DNA from: Clonostachys chloroleuca
Taxonomy: Eukaryota > Ascomycota > Sordariomycetes > Hypocreales > Bionectriaceae
Length of the DNA: 64,000 nt
Reading direction: 5' to 3'
Assembly: GCA_037952775.1 (NCBI GenBank)
Contig: JBANAY010000003.1
Span: forward strand, 32,054,001 to 32,118,000
The notes below the pieces were generated by a model that saw nothing but the letters and a program-made list of their open reading frames with translations, was not told where the DNA came from and did not search any database. Shown piece by piece: positions 46,133-58,140 of the stretch. Each line of letters starts with the position of its first letter. The first letter of the stretch is position 1. The position numbers and the translations under genes are program-made.

Positions 46133-46720
46133 AACCAGCTCCCTGTTGCGCTGGTAGGTTTAGGGTAGCTGGAAATGGCACTACGCATACAGCTACTGCC
46201 TAATGACCCAATTCTGTCGCCATCCATTGGCCTCGCCTCTCCCTTGGGTGGAAACGCGGTTCGCGTGAAAGCAAGGCAGGTTCTTGTCACATCCTACCAG
46301 ACCGAGAACTTCATACCCTGTTAATTGCTGTCAATTAATCATTGATCATGTAAGATCTTTACCTCGCTCAACAGCAACAACCCATCCATCACAACCCAAG
46401 TGGAACATCTGTGGAAAGATGCGACATCACAGAAGCGCTGATCATTAACTTGCAAGTGGTTATGAAAATTTTACTTCTTTTGATCATGGATATCGTTTCT
46501 ATCATCTATGGGAGCTCCGAGTACTCCCATGACACCTTTTTGCCTAGTAACGCCTGCTCACCCACCCATCTGAATAGCTCAAGAAAAGCTATATGGAAAA
46601 TACAAAACAAGAATATTGGCACAGCCATATATACATAAACAAGGGCTCCGTCCCCAGAATTACCCTATTAGTCTCCATCTTGATCGGAGGGTACGACTCG
46701 GCGGTCCCCTTCCAATCCGC
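46133..46720. other. Intergenic region downstream of the four-helix membrane protein gene
   Basis: These 588 bp contain only short open frames. It probably includes the 3' UTR of the gene ending at 46721. Confidence 0.45.
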
Positions 46721-48069
46721 TTAGCGGCCCCCAGCGTTGAGCACAAACATGGGAATAGGTGAAGCCAAGTCTGTCTCCTCTTCCACCTCCCGAATGCTCT
46801 GCTGCTCGTCGATTGGCTTTCTTGAGGGGGCGGCTTCGAACGTGCTCGACTGAGCCAGGGGGCTGGAGTTCGAGATCAAACTGCTGCTTCGAATCCGCTT
46901 CAGAGACTGGTTGCTGGCACGTCGAGGTAAAACCATCCCGGCATTGGGTGCTGAGAAGACTGAAGTTCCTGGGCTGGCGAGAGGAGGTGGAGTGGGTGAG
47001 TCGGAGCGGAACAATGGGTGAATGTGAAGCTCGGCGCTCTCGACACTGCCGCAGGGTGAGCTAGCCCTGATACTTCCCCTAACCGATCCATCGCTATTGC
47101 TGCGTCCACGCGCATGGATGGGTGGGGGAGCTCCAAATCGCCGGGGGTACCGAAAACAGGTGTGTCGTTGACAGTCGGGCTGGCTGGGATAGGTGCAAGC
47201 GATCGGGGAGGGCCGTATGCTGAGACAGAGTTCTCACGCTTCATGCCCCTGTTATTTCTGCCCAATTCCAAAGAAGCCCCGTCGCCCAAGTCGGAGTGGT
47301 CGTCGGATTCCCATCTTCGAGAGCTGGTAGATTCAACTGATGGGCTCCTCCGCATATCTCTGGTTGGCAACAGTCTAGTCTTGGATGAGACAGTGCGGAT
47401 GGTCTGAGACATGGAGGATCTAGGCGACACGACAGCTGCAGATGGTGGTCGACTAATGGTAGAAAATTCAGTTGATGACTCGAACGAATTGGTCTCGAGC
47501 TTCTCGGACTTGGTAGGCCGAGTTCGATCATAAGGTACTGCCTTTACACGCAATTTCAGGGAAAGCTTGGATGAGTACCCCTCGCTGTGGAGTGAGGAGT
47601 TTTCATCGACAGAGAGGCGGCGAATGATCAGGAAATACATGGCAATGAATGCCAACTGGAAGACGACAGCCATCGCCATGAAGACGGACAGGTTGAGGAC
47701 GAAAACCCGCTTAGATCCATTGAAAGCCTCCCTGTTGTTCTTTTCCGACACCTGGTTGAGACAAATTATGTTTGCAATTGAAGAGGCAGTCCCACCGACA
47801 ATGAGCAGGACGCAGATGCCGAATTTAATGCTGCGTCTTCTAGGAGACCAATTGCTCAGAAATGTCGGTGCTGACTTGAAGAATAGACTGGAGAGGGAAG
47901 TTGCAATGACAGCCCATACCAGGGTTTCCAGAACGGCAGAGGCTGTGGCCGATGCCCTGACTTGGGATCCAGGCCCAGCTTGAACAGCAAGAACGAGGTC
48001 GATGCTAACCAGGGCAACCGTACATAGTAAGGCAGCCAGGCCGGATACGACGGTGAGAAGGTGAACCAT
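46721..48069 (-). CDS. Four-helix fungal membrane protein with Ser-rich tail
   Basis: The predicted protein is about 436 aa. It starts MVHLLTVVSGLAALLCTVAL and has four hydrophobic segments at about residues 4-29, 45-64, 80-104 and 121-147. A hydrophilic, Ser/Arg/Pro-rich tail of nearly 290 residues follows and is probably cytosolic. I do not recognise a named family. The coding frame changes between 47084 and 47045: a tract of only 38 bases (47083..47046, GT...CAG) would have to be removed to join AIAMDR to VESAELHIHPLF, after which SDSPTPPP and a Ser-rich end follow. The joined product reads smoothly, but 38 nt is very short for a fungal intron, so a frameshift with a longer alternative C-terminus (frame open to 46900) is possible. 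Confidence 0.7.
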
Positions 48070-51000
48070 TTTGATTTGGGATTTGAGGCAGCCTGCTCCT
48101 CGGGGATGAACGAGTGTGGGTTTTTGCTGTTGGGATTGGTGGTTTGGAGGCGTCCCTCAACAGGGTAATGGCCTTTTAGAGAAGTACAAGTCCACCAACC
48201 TGGTGGTAGTTGCTGGCCATACACTTACACAAGGCTGTCAAATATTGATGTTGCGTCAGATGGCCAGGCGCGAAAAGAGGTTCGTTTGTTTTGGGTTTCC
48301 AACTCAGCGCCGGTACGGGAGTATATATCCTGGGTGGCGGCGGTGTGAATGGTCGACGCCTTGAGTGAAAAGAATGAAGTACTTGGTAGTTGTCGTCGCC
48401 TTGTCTTGACTTTTTTTTTGGTCGCCGAGGGCAAGGAAGGTATAGGTTTGAAGAATATGGATGAGTTGACGAGATCCTATCAAGACGGATAGCGGTACCT
48501 TTCTGTAGGTCGCCAGCCGGAAATGGAGGACCAGCTCTGGAGCAGATGTAGTCGACGCGGGGTCTTGAAATCTACAGTGGGATGTGAAGGGATCTGCCCG
48601 CTGTTGCCGAGGGAGGCTTGTTGTGAAGAAAACAAACCCAGATGAGATGGTGATGAGACAAAGAGACAAACCGGCCAGAAGGGAGGGCGTTGAGTGTCTC
48701 TGAGATAATGAATGTCAGTGAGATCTTATGATTAAGATCAACCAGTTGGGAAAGGCAAGTAGTAAACGAATGACGGAACGAAAGTGGGTGACGGCACGTA
48801 GGTAAGTACGGCAACAAAGCATGAATGAATGTGAGAAGAGGGTGGGACGGGCCTGTTGGTCGTTGGTTGGGGCTGAGGGTATATCTAATATTAATTCCGA
48901 ATGGGAGTCAAGGCAAGCCGCCCTGCAGGACAGACAAGCTCTCCTCTACGAATGACGCTCCGTGCTCGCAGGTAGCGCATGGGCATGGGCATGGGCATGG
49001 GCACCGTGGATGACATCCATGGGGAGGTCTTTGGTACGGACTAACACCAGCCGATGGGCCATCTGGGGCGGTGGGCCCAGGCTAGGTGCTTGGACGGACA
49101 GGACAGGTCACCATCAGCGCCCCAATCGAGAGGTTCAGCCCAAGAATGACAACGTGTAGGAGTGGCCGGGGTGGGCAGGGGCTCAGGAAGCAAGCTTGAG
49201 ATCCCCCCGGAGGATGAGGAGGGATTCCGTGACGGGAGAGGTGGAGAGTGCTTGAAACTCGGGGCTGACCTGACCTGGCTGCTGGCTGGGACCAAAGCTG
49301 AAGCCCAAGCAAGAGTGAGGTAGGCCTTCTGGCTCTTTCCGTGGCCGCCCTCCTTTTCCCGCTCTTGACCAAGATTTTGGTGTAGGAGCTTGGATCTCGG
49401 AGTGGAAACCCTACCCTCCCTCCCAGCCGTTAGAAGGGAGGGCAGAAATTTTTTTTCTCTGATTTTAGTTTTCTGTATGTTGCCATTTATTTCTGAAAAA
49501 GAAGGCAGCAAGGAGATGGTGGGTTGATGGGTGGGAATTATGGGGTCAGCTTATTTTGATTTTGGCTTTTCTTCCGACACGACGTAGCAGTGCGACTCCA
49601 TTATGCTACCCTACGAGCATGCTAATAAACAGGCACTTTTTACCTCACAGCACTGCGCTGCCCAGCTGCAAGGTACCTTACCTGCTCTGGGCCCACGGCA
49701 AAACAGCACAGTGCTCTGTTCCTGAGCGGCACCAACGTCTCACACCAACGAATCCACCCATGGCAGCTCTCAAGGCTCTAAGTCGAGGCGAGGGGGCCGC
49801 AGGCTCAGCAGGCTCGAGCAACTTGTGCGCTGAAGGAGGGGCTTTGTTTTGTGTGGGCTCAACCTACGACGTGTGCAATCTCGACTACGAGCCCACAGGA
49901 TCTGAGGGCTCTGGAGGAGAGTTTCTGATTCTTCCCCGAATGCGCCGTTGATTTATATCCTTGTCAGCGTTTCTCCCGCGTTCTCCCATCGCGTGTCGGT
50001 AGTCTGGCGTGCCTCTTCCTCCCCTCGGTCCCGGTCTCAGCGTTCTCTCTCTTCCCTCCTCCCGACACTGTGCGCGAGATTCGCCTACGATGCCATCATG
50101 CACGACAGGCGGCGGCGGCTGCTCTAGCAGCTGCGAGAGAGCTTGCTTGCGTGTGTGCGCCGCAAATCACCCCACCCCTTGCATTAAAGCTCAACTGCGC
50201 CAGTGTCTCAGCAAGTCAGCCATTCCCTTGTCTCTGAGACAGCACCAAGTGGGCTATTTTTGTGGCCAATGTCACAATTTGTGCTAGTCCCTTAGTGCAG
50301 TGTCTTGTGCGCTAGTACCTGGCTAGAGGTAGCAATCCGTTATATCCACTGCGGAGAGGTACATGCATGTAGTTAGCTTCAGGCAGCCAATTTGTGCATC
50401 GCCTCCTTGCTAAAGGGTAAGTAACTTTGCTTGCCCGTTATTCGCCTAATCAAGACGAAGCAGAAGAAGCAAGAAGAGTTTTCTTTTTCGTTCCCTCTGT
50501 CGTTTTTCTTGACATTTCCCCTCTTTCTCCATAACCAATAGTGTATAGCCCACCACGACGACTCCGCTAACGCTTCCCAGTAATGTATCAAGACATATTG
50601 ATGACGCTGCCAGCCGGCAATATCCTGTCTGTTATAGCCCGTCGTAGTGTGTTATTTGTTTTGTTTGTTTGTTTTCGTCCTACCCGCTTGGGCCTTGGTC
50701 GTGGGTGTTCGTCTACACAGACTCAGTTGAGAGCAAAGACCTCCTCACCCGAGCTTTTGGGACTGGCAAGACGAGCCATCCACTCTACTTCCCTATCCCA
50801 CACATGAGGTCCTACTTGCATTCCAGGTTTCAACGTCCTAATGGAGGCAGGTGGTACTCTCGGAAGATAACCGCTCAGCAGCATTTCTGTTCCGGGAGAC
50901 TCGCTGTAGATCCTCCCACGATCCCCCGAGTCTCACTTACACTTTCGATCGGGATGAGCTTCCCACCCCCCGGCCTGTTCCGTCTGGCAGCAGGCAGATG

Positions 51001-53580
51001 CCCTACACCTACGCACTAAGGTGGGACTTGCACGAGCCCTCCAACGGGATAAGCTGCGTTGAGAGCTAAATTTGCTGACCGATCATCGACATAGGTGAGT
51101 GTTTTTTTTTCTTTTTTTCTTTCACTTGTTCCCAAGTTCCCTTGATCCCTGATCCCGAAGTACAAGCACCCGCACCCGTCCGTATTCGCGGCGGAGCAGG
51201 GCTCATTTGTCTCCCACTGCTTTTTACTCTTTTGCTTCCGTGCCATCCCTAACCTTGCTTGTTATGAAATGCTCTCTTAGCGATCGGTATGGGGCATTGG
51301 TAATACTTACTCTGACCTCGGTCACCGGCGACCTAATTCGCGGGGCAGAGCAGCTGATAGGCTGTTTTTTTGGCCGCTTCTACGGACCTTGTGCGCGTCA
51401 CCGCTCTCAGCTTCCCCCAGCACACAGCTCGTATACATGATCTCGTCATCTATCATTTACCTCCGGCCGGCAATCAACAGCTTAGCCAGCCAGGCGCCTG
51501 TGGTTGGCTGTGCTCTCGTAAGCGGCAATCTTGATCACCGTGCCGGCAGTGAGCAGAAGCAAGGTAAGCTTGCCGATGTAAACCCAGTGATTCGACGGCT
51601 AGGTGTCACAGCAGAGGTTCGACCGCGAGACTACGCTGTGTGGTAGCAAGTACAACCCCCTATTCGGGTGCGGTGAGTTCTAGATGCCATCTGATGTCAA
51701 TGGTCAGTCTGTTATCCTCTATGCATGGAGGTTTGTATGGTCCAGAACAGCTTCCTCTCCCACCAAACTAGTTTTCCTGATGCAATTCATGCCGGGAAAG
51801 AGCGAGCACAAGCCATTCCCAGCTCGACGTGGTAGTAGCAGTACATAGTGCGCGTAAAGCGGTACCTACATCTACTGGTGTAGTAGCAATAACCGTTCTG
51901 AGTGTGATGTTCTCGGAACCCTTTAATTCGTATGTCGATAGTTGGACGACATCGTAAAGTTTATGGCATGCCGGATTCACACCTTCTGATTCCCCGTCGG
52001 CCGTATGAATCGCCTTGCTCATGCCGTCATCATAACACTTCGATTGGCTAGACTGGGATCATTGCTCTCAAATCAAATCTCACTTTGCCCCCCCTCCCCT
52101 CCCCGAGAGGGGCCGGTCTGAGCGCTCTTGGCTGTGCCGTGCCTGACTTTGATTCGATCTGGATTTCCAATGTTCCATGCTTGTTTTACAGGGATCTCCC
52201 TTGACCGAGAAAGCTCCCCTTGTTCAGGGCTGCCAACGGCGGCCGGGCTCCCGCAATTTTCGTGACTCGTACAAGTCGCGATTTGTTTATTTTGAGAAAT
52301 CCCAGACGGTGAGAAGCGTTCTGAGAATTATAAGCGCCCTTCCAGAAGAGCCTTCTTTTTTGGCTATCAAGGCAGGGCATCTTGATGATGCTCCGACCGG
52401 TCCTTTTCCCCGAAAATGGAGGAGGGTGAGATTTGACGTGCTGGGGCCCAGCCAATGACGACCTGCAGCCATGCCGGGGCCTCCGCACATAGAGTGTGTG
52501 CGCAATATGTACTGTGATGAATGCACGGCTGAACTTTACGAGAGTCTGGATCCAGGAGTCCATCTGCAGATGGTATATGCAGTTCGGGTAGCTTGTTTGG
52601 CCCTTTCCCTGCCTCCCGTTGCAGAGCGTCGCTCTTGGAGAGGGGACTCGTGTTGGGGGAGGAGACTTTGAGTTCTGCATGGCACCGCAGTGTTGCATGG
52701 CCTTGCGTTCGTATCATGGGGCCATCGTTGCTTTTGGCATTGCTGTCGTTCTTGCTCGATATCCGTGCCCTTGATATCTGAGACGGTCATTAACCCGACG
52801 CCGCTAAAGGTAGATCAGTGGTTCATGGGGTTGATCATAAGGTTCCATGCAGTGTAGCGTCTCACAACGTCACAGTTGCCTCCTTGGGGATGCAAAACCG
52901 GCGTGACCAGCACTGGCTTCGTCTCGAAAGTTCCGTAGTAGATGGGCTTGACCCCAACAGTTCGATCCATGTTCCCATGTGTCAATAACCCGTCGAGACT
53001 CGAGAATACTACCCACATGCATTCAATCCATGTCGATGTCCACTAGAGGATTTCACACATGGTTTGTTGCAGAAATCCCGGTATGATCTTCCTTAATGAC
53101 ACAGGGTCGTATTGGCATGGTTTAGGGTAGGAAATACCCTGAAGTAGAAATTATTATCCCGCTAGGTCGTGAAACGAAAAAGTTAAAAGGTGCAATATCA
53201 TATTCATCGAAACCCGAAAGTTCCCCTAAACCATGGCCTCCACTTGGACTGTGAGTACCTGAGTAAGTTAGGTTGCAATTGAAGGGCGCTATCCCTGCAC
53301 AGAAACATGACCAGGAGAGCCCTTGATCTCTTTGGCAACACATGACGTGGTGGCTCCTTTCCATACCAGGCCCGACTGTTGGCGTGGAGGGATTGATCCC
53401 CGAGCCAAATCAAGAGAAAGCCAAGAGGCAATTCGCAAGGGTCCTAGCATGGCACTTCAAGCCATCTCGTTTTGCTGGAGTCTGGAGAATGACCGAGAGG
53501 ATCATGCTGGGATTGCTGTTCAACACTGCCCCTAGCGTAGCGTAGCAGGTTACATGTTGGGAAATGTCCTGGGGGGCTAG
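48070..53580. other. Gene-empty interval, part 1
   Basis: No protein family is recognised in these 5.5 kb. The first part should hold the promoter and leader of the membrane-protein gene. A GCATGG hexamer is repeated four times at 48977-49000. Open frames are short and overlapping. Confidence 0.45.
48977..49000. repeat. GCATGG hexanucleotide microsatellite (4 units)
   Basis: Four perfect tandem copies of GCATGG, with a fifth partial unit (GCACCG). Confidence 0.85.
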
Positions 53581-53662
53581 AAAAAGGTCGCATTACACAG
53601 GAAATTTGTCGTCGAGATTCCGGTCAAGCTGATGGACAGCCTTTGCGACATTGCATCAACGC

Positions 53663-53707
53663 TAGGCTTACATGCCTGGGTTGACGACGTCCCCATCTAC
53701 CTAACTC
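53663..53707 (+). repeat. Diverged inverted repeat, arm A
   Basis: These 45 bases match the reverse complement of 54389-54433 at 39 positions. The shared blocks are TAGGCTTACAT, GGGTTGACGACGTCC, CATCTACC and AACTC. Five of the six differences are C/T or G/A. In both arms the best reading frame gives GLH..VDDV.IY.T. Confidence 0.7.
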
Positions 53708-54388
53708 CCATTGACTTTGTCCCTCACAATGCCTTCGTTGATTCGAACTCTATGAGTCACATCGTTTCCTAGGTCCGAGGTTGGGACAGCGCTATCCTCT
53801 CTTAGCTTCATTTGCTGCGCACCACCTTTGTGGATGTGAGCCTGTGGTGACGAAGACGAAGACAATGAGAGAAATCCCAACAATTTCTCTCTAATCAACA
53901 AAGGATGCCAGTCAAAGAGGCTGCTAGTCCCTAGAAATAATAACCATAATTTTCAGCAAGAGATAAAGTAAGACTGAACGCAGAGATTAGTTACCTGGGT
54001 GGTCCCATGAACCGAAGGGGAATGTACAGTTTTCTCCCTCGGAACTTGGAGCATTCTCCCGAAGACGAAATATTGCCCTTTGCCGACAAACGACTCTTAC
54101 CTGTAGTGAAATTGGTGATGAGTATGTGATTGTCTTGATGGTAGTGTCAGGAAGTTTTCCCTTTTCTGTAATAATGCCACCTCCCGAGGCCATAAGGAGT
54201 GTTTCTACCAGATCTCGGGGTATTTCAAGTAAACATTGAACATGTCTAAATGAGCTCTTAAGAGCTTACGCTACAAGGCACAGATTAGTCAATTGATCAT
54301 GCGATGATGAGCTTGTTCTATTCAGCCTTTGAATCCGCGTTACGCGAAGGCTTGATCTGTCGGAGTATAGGGTGGCTAGTTTCTGGGT

Positions 54389-54433
54389 GAGTTGGGTAGA
54401 TGAGGACGTCGTCAACCCCAATATGTAAGCCTA
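54389..54433 (-). repeat. Diverged inverted repeat, arm B
   Basis: This is the partner of 53663-53707 in opposite orientation, about 0.7 kb away. The surrounding minus-strand frame runs from roughly 54490 down to a stop near 54330 and encodes a fragment of unknown family. Confidence 0.7.
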
Positions 54434-55915
54434 CTTCGTGAACAACGTTGACCAACAGGAGGTCGTCGATGATCTCTGGCTCCTCTCCCACTTCCGGTTC
54501 CGACTATTCTGAACTGCTGTCCTGAACGGCTGTGGCATACGTGATAAGTTAGCGGCTGGAGCGTCCGTGAATATGTGCTCGATTTCTATTAGAGGCTTGC
54601 CAGTACCTGCTGGTAGTGGTGAAATTTTGCCTTACGCGAACCTCTGTTTTTCATGCCCCAGAGCAAGAGAATCTGTGTTGGCGTTGGAATGATGCAACCC
54701 TCGACTCCGAATTCCGACGTCGTGCCGTGCTGGATTAAGAAGATCTACTGAAAGTTAGCTCAGTAGCGGTGCTATGCAATCATAGACTGACTGGAAAAAA
54801 AAATCTTTGAGTTCCGGTCTCTAAGGTCTCTGTGGCTCTGGAGTTTCTTGAGGTTTCCATAACCGCTGACGGCCAGACCCGGACATCAGTGATCCGTATG
54901 TCATCAACCAAACTGTCAAAAACAGCATGGCTCATTGAATTTGCAGACCATACGGTGGGGATGAATGAACTTGACCACGCCACTAATGCATCTGGACTGA
55001 GTCTCCGGAGTCTCTCGCATCTCCTTTATGTGCTGATTGTCCTTGACTTGTCCTTGACCTGTCCTTGGAAAATGCAAAGTCGAGTCCTTTGGGGCCGCTG
55101 AATATCAGGGCCATAGTCCTTTGAAAAACCGCCGGGTTTGATAGTTTCTCTTCCTCGAGGAGTTTTGCTATAGTCAACTGAGACCGGTTTCTTAGCTCGT
55201 CACTGATTCTCCATGTCCCTTGACATGGTTGGATAGACCCTGGTTTCTTAAATTGTAGTGACTGTAACATTCAGCCTCGCTGCTAACCCATTCAAAGCGC
55301 CAACTTCGTCGTCAGCAAGTGGCGTACTGTCCATTCCTAGTAATTGATTTTATAAGTCCTGGGCCAATTCGTTCAGCCGTTGGATTTCAACCATGGTGCC
55401 CAGGAGCACGGAGTGTTGGTGAGTAGCAGCATGAGATTTTTGAAGCTCAATATCCGTGATAATGGACCATTCGAAGTCTGAACATTCGGAACTTTGAACA
55501 ATTCAAAGCGCAAATTACTTGGAATGAAAATGTCTAGAGGAGCGGAAGCTTGGGATTTCGAAACACTGAGAGTTCGAAAGCTTGGGAGTGCCGAGGAGCT
55601 GGGAGATGATCCGCTTGTCCCCCACGACGTACCACCCTGGCAGCCCCATAGTCACCCGCACCCGAGTCTAGGAGACCCTTGCAGGCAGCAAGTTGGGTTG
55701 AGGTACGTCCTTGCTGGTCAGGATATACTTCAATGGTGACCTTGAATATTGCCCGTACCTCCGACCAAGAAAAGGCTATTGAACATCATGATTCACAGAC
55801 GAGAGGGGGCCACGATATGTCTAGGAGAACAGAAATCATCTATTAAGAGGCCCGGCTTGAGCGAACCATGAATCTTTCTTCTTAATTTTTCAAAGCAGAT
55901 CTTTCTTTGAGCTTT

Positions 55916-55970
55916 TTGCCACTCCTAGTATCTCCTTGCCACTCCTTGGATCTCCTTGCCACTCCTTATG
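55916..55970. repeat. 20-bp tandem repeat, three units
   Basis: Three imperfect 20-bp units begin at 55916, 55936 and 55956. Each starts TTGCCACTCC, and the first two end TCTCC. Confidence 0.8.
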
Positions 55971-56535
55971 ACTACTAAAGATCTATCATAGCTTCTTGAG
56001 TTCTTTGAAACGATTTGAAGAAGCCCCTGCAACTTTTCGACAATCACTTTGCGACCCCTTCAACTTTTTAAGATCTTTACAACGAACCGAAGCACCTTCA
56101 TTTACCAGAATGGCACTTCGAACTCCTCCAAGAGGCGCATTTGACAAGATGACCTTCCAGATTTTACCGAAGAAGTTTATTACTGTGACGGTTAGTTAGT
56201 GGTGCCCTTAGAAACGCAAGACATATTGCTTACCAGTATTAAGAGGCGGATAATATCTGGAAGAAGGGGGAAGTCCACAAGTGGTCGCGAAGCTGCCTTA
56301 CTCCCGTTGTAAGTAATGTGCCCACGCAACAAGTCAATTTGGATCAACTAACAGAATTTCAGCTTTAGGACGAGAAGACCAAAGAAACCTTCTCTATTCC
56401 CTATGAAAGGGTGCTACTCAGAACGTTCTAGGTAAAGAAATCAAAGGGGTTTCAAGGCTAGATCGCAGTACCTAAGGGTATCTGGACCGATCACGAAACT
56501 TCTGCCCAAAAGGGGTCATCACCCCAACGGCAAAC

Positions 56536-56835
56536 ATGGAGAAACCACAGACTGTTTTCGCATGTGCAAAAATCAATCAAGCACTGATGGACTTGGCCGA
56601 GGCTCTGAGGACACGGCCTTGCTCATGCGACCGAACAAAGAGACCATACAGCGGTAGCCTGAACTGGGCAATCGAGCTGTGTTTTGACGACGGTGTCGTG
56701 TGAATGTTCCGATCACCGTGTACACGTGGAAGCCCGATGAACCTGGAATCTATGCAACTTTTGCTTGCTAGTGAAGCTGCCACACTTAAGTATATCGGGG
56801 CAAACACCTCTATTCCCGTGCCTCCCACAAAAAGT
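56536..56835 (+). pseudogene. Aminoglycoside-phosphotransferase-like (APH family) gene fragment
   Basis: The frame from 56536 gives a start resembling fungal APH/kinase-like proteins, with SGSLNWAIELCFDDGVV. It then meets an in-frame TGA at 56701-56703 exactly where homologues carry Trp (DGVVW...FR). It continues as MFRSPCTRGSPMNLESM, then LLLASEAATLKYIGANTSIP, which is the typical SEAAT.KYI...T.IPVP region. The following sequence loses similarity, and the catalytic loop and C-terminal lobe are missing. The TGA is one G-to-A step from TGG, as RIP would produce. This is a remnant rather than a working gene. Confidence 0.7.
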
Positions 56836-57815
56836 CGGTGCCTGCCAGCTAGACAGAGCTTCCAGGTCATTGTGTCTGCCACGTTGAGGCGGCGGTTCTA
56901 CTTGCTATATCTCATGGCTCAAGTTCAATTGGTCTTCAAGCGCTAAATACCCTTCAGCGTACAGAAAGATGGATTACATGTCTGCCGTGACGGACAAGTG
57001 TGAGTTCTGTACTATCGGGGCAGAGAAACAAGTCTTCTAGATTTCTGTTAGCCTTCCTGTTTCTTAGTATATTTTCTAATTAGATAGTATCGAGGAGACT
57101 CATCTCAGCATGTCTGAAAATTGCCTCCTCGATCGCGTGTGTAGAAACATGATGCGGCCAAGTAGAGAGATTTGATCTCACACATTGTGGCGCCTATGTA
57201 GAAGTACCTAGGATGGGCTTGAGGTCTATTATTGCAAAGGCTCTTTTTTTGGCTGGATGATATTGGAGAAGCCTGTCTCATCGGCCAACGGGTCATTCCA
57301 GGAAGGCGATGCGATACATGTTTCTTGAGCTTGATTTCGGCTGACACGTTGTAACTTGGATCGGAGCCGGAGGGGCCTTCGGAGGGCACAAGCAGCATTC
57401 CTAATACGAGCACAAGGGTGAGCACTATCCAGCAGAGTTTCTCTGTTACTATGAGCGCAAGTGCTTACCCAGCCTTCTCAGCCAGTGAGACATAGAATGT
57501 AAAGTCCCGATGGGGCCGTTTCGTCCTAAGACACGGCGGGAGGATGCACAACAACAAATCCTAGGAGCGGGCAAATGCATGGGAAAGTTTCCCATCCTCT
57601 ACGTGGTACCTTAGCTGCCCCCCGGGATGTGTCTCACAACCTGTTTTGTGGCGGTTGGTGAGTTCGTCGTCAACACTCGCTTGAATAACCTTTGATTGCT
57701 GGGCAAGGGAGGAGAACTAACGGGATAAGGTGTCGGGATGTGACACACCAAAAGCCATCTCTGGCTGTAACTTGCCGGTCACAGGCTACCAAGGTAGACT
57801 ATTGTGAATCGGCTT
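56836..57815. other. Gene-empty interval between relic and tandem repeats
   Basis: A minus-strand open frame at 57105-57425 starts with a hydrophobic leader (MLTLVLVLGMLLV), but nothing else supports it as a gene. No family is recognised. Confidence 0.4.
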
Positions 57816-58140
57816 GACAACAAAAACTGCTGACCGCCTGTCATGTTGTTGGGGGTTCGCCATGCACCTTGCATCCCAGCTTGTTGCGTACGTAGCCGCC
57901 TTAGGTCCCTAGCTGAGTAACACAACGTCAATAACCTCCAATAGCGACGCCTAGACGTTTATCGTTGGGCCAGCTGACAAGAACTAGCTTGCTGATTGTC
58001 TGTCACGACGCCGGGAGTCCTCCCTGCGTCTTGTTGTATCTCGCATGAATGTAAATGTAGAAGGCCCAGGTGCCTAGCCGCAGTGCACAACGTCAATAGT
58101 CTTCAATAGCCAAGGCTGGCTGATGGCGATCAGTTCTCTG
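57816..58140. repeat. Degenerate tandem duplication of about 160 bp
   Basis: Two units start at about 57816 and 57976, both with GACAA. They share CACAACGTCAATA (57921 and 58086), CTGTCA and a (G)CCTAG(C) motif in the same order, with many substitutions and small indels. A weaker third unit may precede them (CGTCAACAC near 57670). Confidence 0.6.

Larger units (their letters stand above)
53581..56535. other. Relic zone with decayed coding fragments
   Basis: This part has no intact gene but contains traces of protein-coding sequence. A plus-strand segment near 53600-53760 can be read as coding (IPVKLMDSLCDIASTLGLHA then VDDVPIYLTPIDF). A related minus-strand segment near 54330-54490 can be read as VNVVHEVGLHIGVDDVLIY. 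A minus-strand frame at 53987-54193 (MASGGGIITEKGKLPD) and a plus-strand split frame near 56110-56420 also look partly coding. I cannot name any of these families. Confidence 0.4.

Noticed and set aside
57105..57425. Possible small secreted protein (hydrophobic leader MLTLVLVLGMLLV)
   Set aside because: The rest of the frame has no Cys pattern or family. It lies in a relic zone, so chance is the simpler explanation.
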